Position numbers and translations under genes: made by a program. From Ignavibacteria bacterium UBA7675 (GTDB lineage: Bacteria > Bacteroidota > Ignavibacteria > Kapaibacteriales > UB7675), in contig DLHF01000078.1 in NCBI GenBank assembly GCA_002483085.1, positions 36,079 to 100,078 of the forward strand: a stretch of 64,000 nt of DNA, given 5' to 3'. Positions 63,532 through 64,000 of the stretch are shown here, in pieces (position 1 is the first letter of the stretch; every line of letters begins with the position of its first letter). The notes beneath the pieces were generated by a model. That model searched no databases and was not told the DNA's origin. It saw nothing but the letters and a program-made list of their open reading frames with translations.

Positions 63532-63786
63532 TAGATACTCCGAACAGTGGTACATACAGAAGGCTGATCGCAAAAGCTTGTTTTTTTGAAGTATAGCAGC
63601 ACAGGCGCCAGCAAAACAACCTACAAATTTACACTTTTTTGGCATTCAAACGTCTGTGAAGCGTGCATGGAGGCATTTTTGAAGCCGCTTGAATTTCGCT
63701 GGATGGCTTCGCGTATTGCACAGGGATGCAATTTATGATAAATTTGAGCCTTCGTACTTTTTCGTGCTATTAAAAGGTCCACGCTC

Positions 63787-64000
63787 ATGAACCGAATCAT
63801 GTTCAAATCGAAAATACATCGCGCCCGCATTACGCAGGCCGAATTGTACTACGAAGGCAGTCTTACTGTCGACGAAGAACTCATGGAAGCGGCTGATCTT
63901 CTGGCCTATGAGAAGGTATCAATCGTCAACGTAAACAATGGCGAGCGATTCGAGACATACCTCATTCCGGGCGAGCGTGGCAGCCGCGTAATTTGCCTGA
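63787..64000 (+). CDS. panD: Aspartate 1-decarboxylase (partial, runs off the window)
   Basis: PanD makes beta-alanine from aspartate for pantothenate and CoA. The first 71 codons are visible. They include the self-processing site Gly24-Ser25 in ELYYEGSLTVD, where the serine becomes the pyruvoyl cofactor, and Lys9 and Arg12 in SKIHRARITQA. The rest matches the family (NVNNGERFETYLIPGERGSR). The start is an ATG in the sequence CTCATGAACCG. The remaining C-terminal half lies beyond the window. Confidence 0.95.
   Translation, partial: MNRIMFKSKIHRARITQAELYYEGSLTVDEELMEAADLLAYEKVSIVNVNNGERFETYLIPGERGSRVICL

Noticed and set aside
1..64000. tRNA or rRNA genes
   Set aside because: Intergenic stretches were read for cloverleaf or rRNA signatures and none was convincing.

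Overview
The window looks like a chromosomal segment of a Gram-negative FCB-group bacterium, most likely a Bacteroidota/Chlorobiota relative such as Ignavibacteria or Kapabacteria. Three proteins end in type IX secretion (T9SS) C-terminal sorting domains. There are many lipoproteins and outer-membrane or TolC-type proteins, and a few promoters resemble the Bacteroidota -7 box (TAnnTTTG). The lineage is an inference from gene content; no rRNA, tRNA or phylogenetic marker was seen. Base composition is moderate and even, except for a visibly AT-richer restriction-modification pair at 46.1-48.3 kb.

Layout. 0-3.9 kb: a chemotaxis block with the tail of a gene carrying a FliM-like QDDIDALF motif, cheA, cheB and a small unknown gene. 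3.9-5.0 kb: clpS, divergent from a CADD-type enzyme (self-sacrificing p-aminobenzoate synthase). 5.6-7.5 kb: a methyl-accepting chemotaxis protein. 7.9-17.4 kb: housekeeping and accessory enzymes (double-GNAT acetyltransferase, TrmO, aminotransferase, aldo/keto reductase, DUF486 membrane protein, FKBP lipoprotein, ArsC-like protein, APC-type transporter, Fer4-CDGSH protein, rhodanese). 17.7-24.5 kb: envelope proteins (IPT/TIG lipoprotein, an alkaline-phosphatase-fold membrane transferase, a T9SS cargo, an M48 lipoprotein protease). 24.9-34.7 kb: a tightly packed minus-strand three-gene operon encoding an outer-membrane barrel, a 1977-residue surface protein and a fibronectin-III protein. 35.0-36.5 kb: a divergent TPR-like gene. 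36.9-43.0 kb: a 2057-residue T9SS-secreted modular protein with cohesin-like, LamG-like, dockerin-like and Ig-like parts. 43.5-55.1 kb: prfC, yceH, a type II restriction-modification pair, trhO, a DUF192 lipoprotein, a DUF2459 protein, a methyltransferase, an M6 metalloprotease with a T9SS tail and an unknown exported protein. 55.2-62.1 kb: a complete TetR-TolC-HlyD-ATPase-ATPase-permease-permease exporter operon of the YbhGFSR type. 62.3-64.0 kb: an orphan AtuA-like domain protein, an exported protein and the start of panD.

The most unusual feature is an interspersed intergenic repeat family. At least 12 full, partial or degenerate copies lie between transcription units from 5.1 to 62.9 kb, in both orientations, and none was seen inside a convincing gene. 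The copies share a GTGGCACGGGCGTC start, a GCTGTCGCCGGTCGCAC block, exchangeable hairpin modules and a GCAGCGCGGTGCAAAGACC-like 3' block. One hairpin shows a compensatory base change between copies. No transposase accompanies them. The barrel-giant-FnIII operon, with palindromic boxes over its apparent promoter, is the best candidate for a poorly described protein system.
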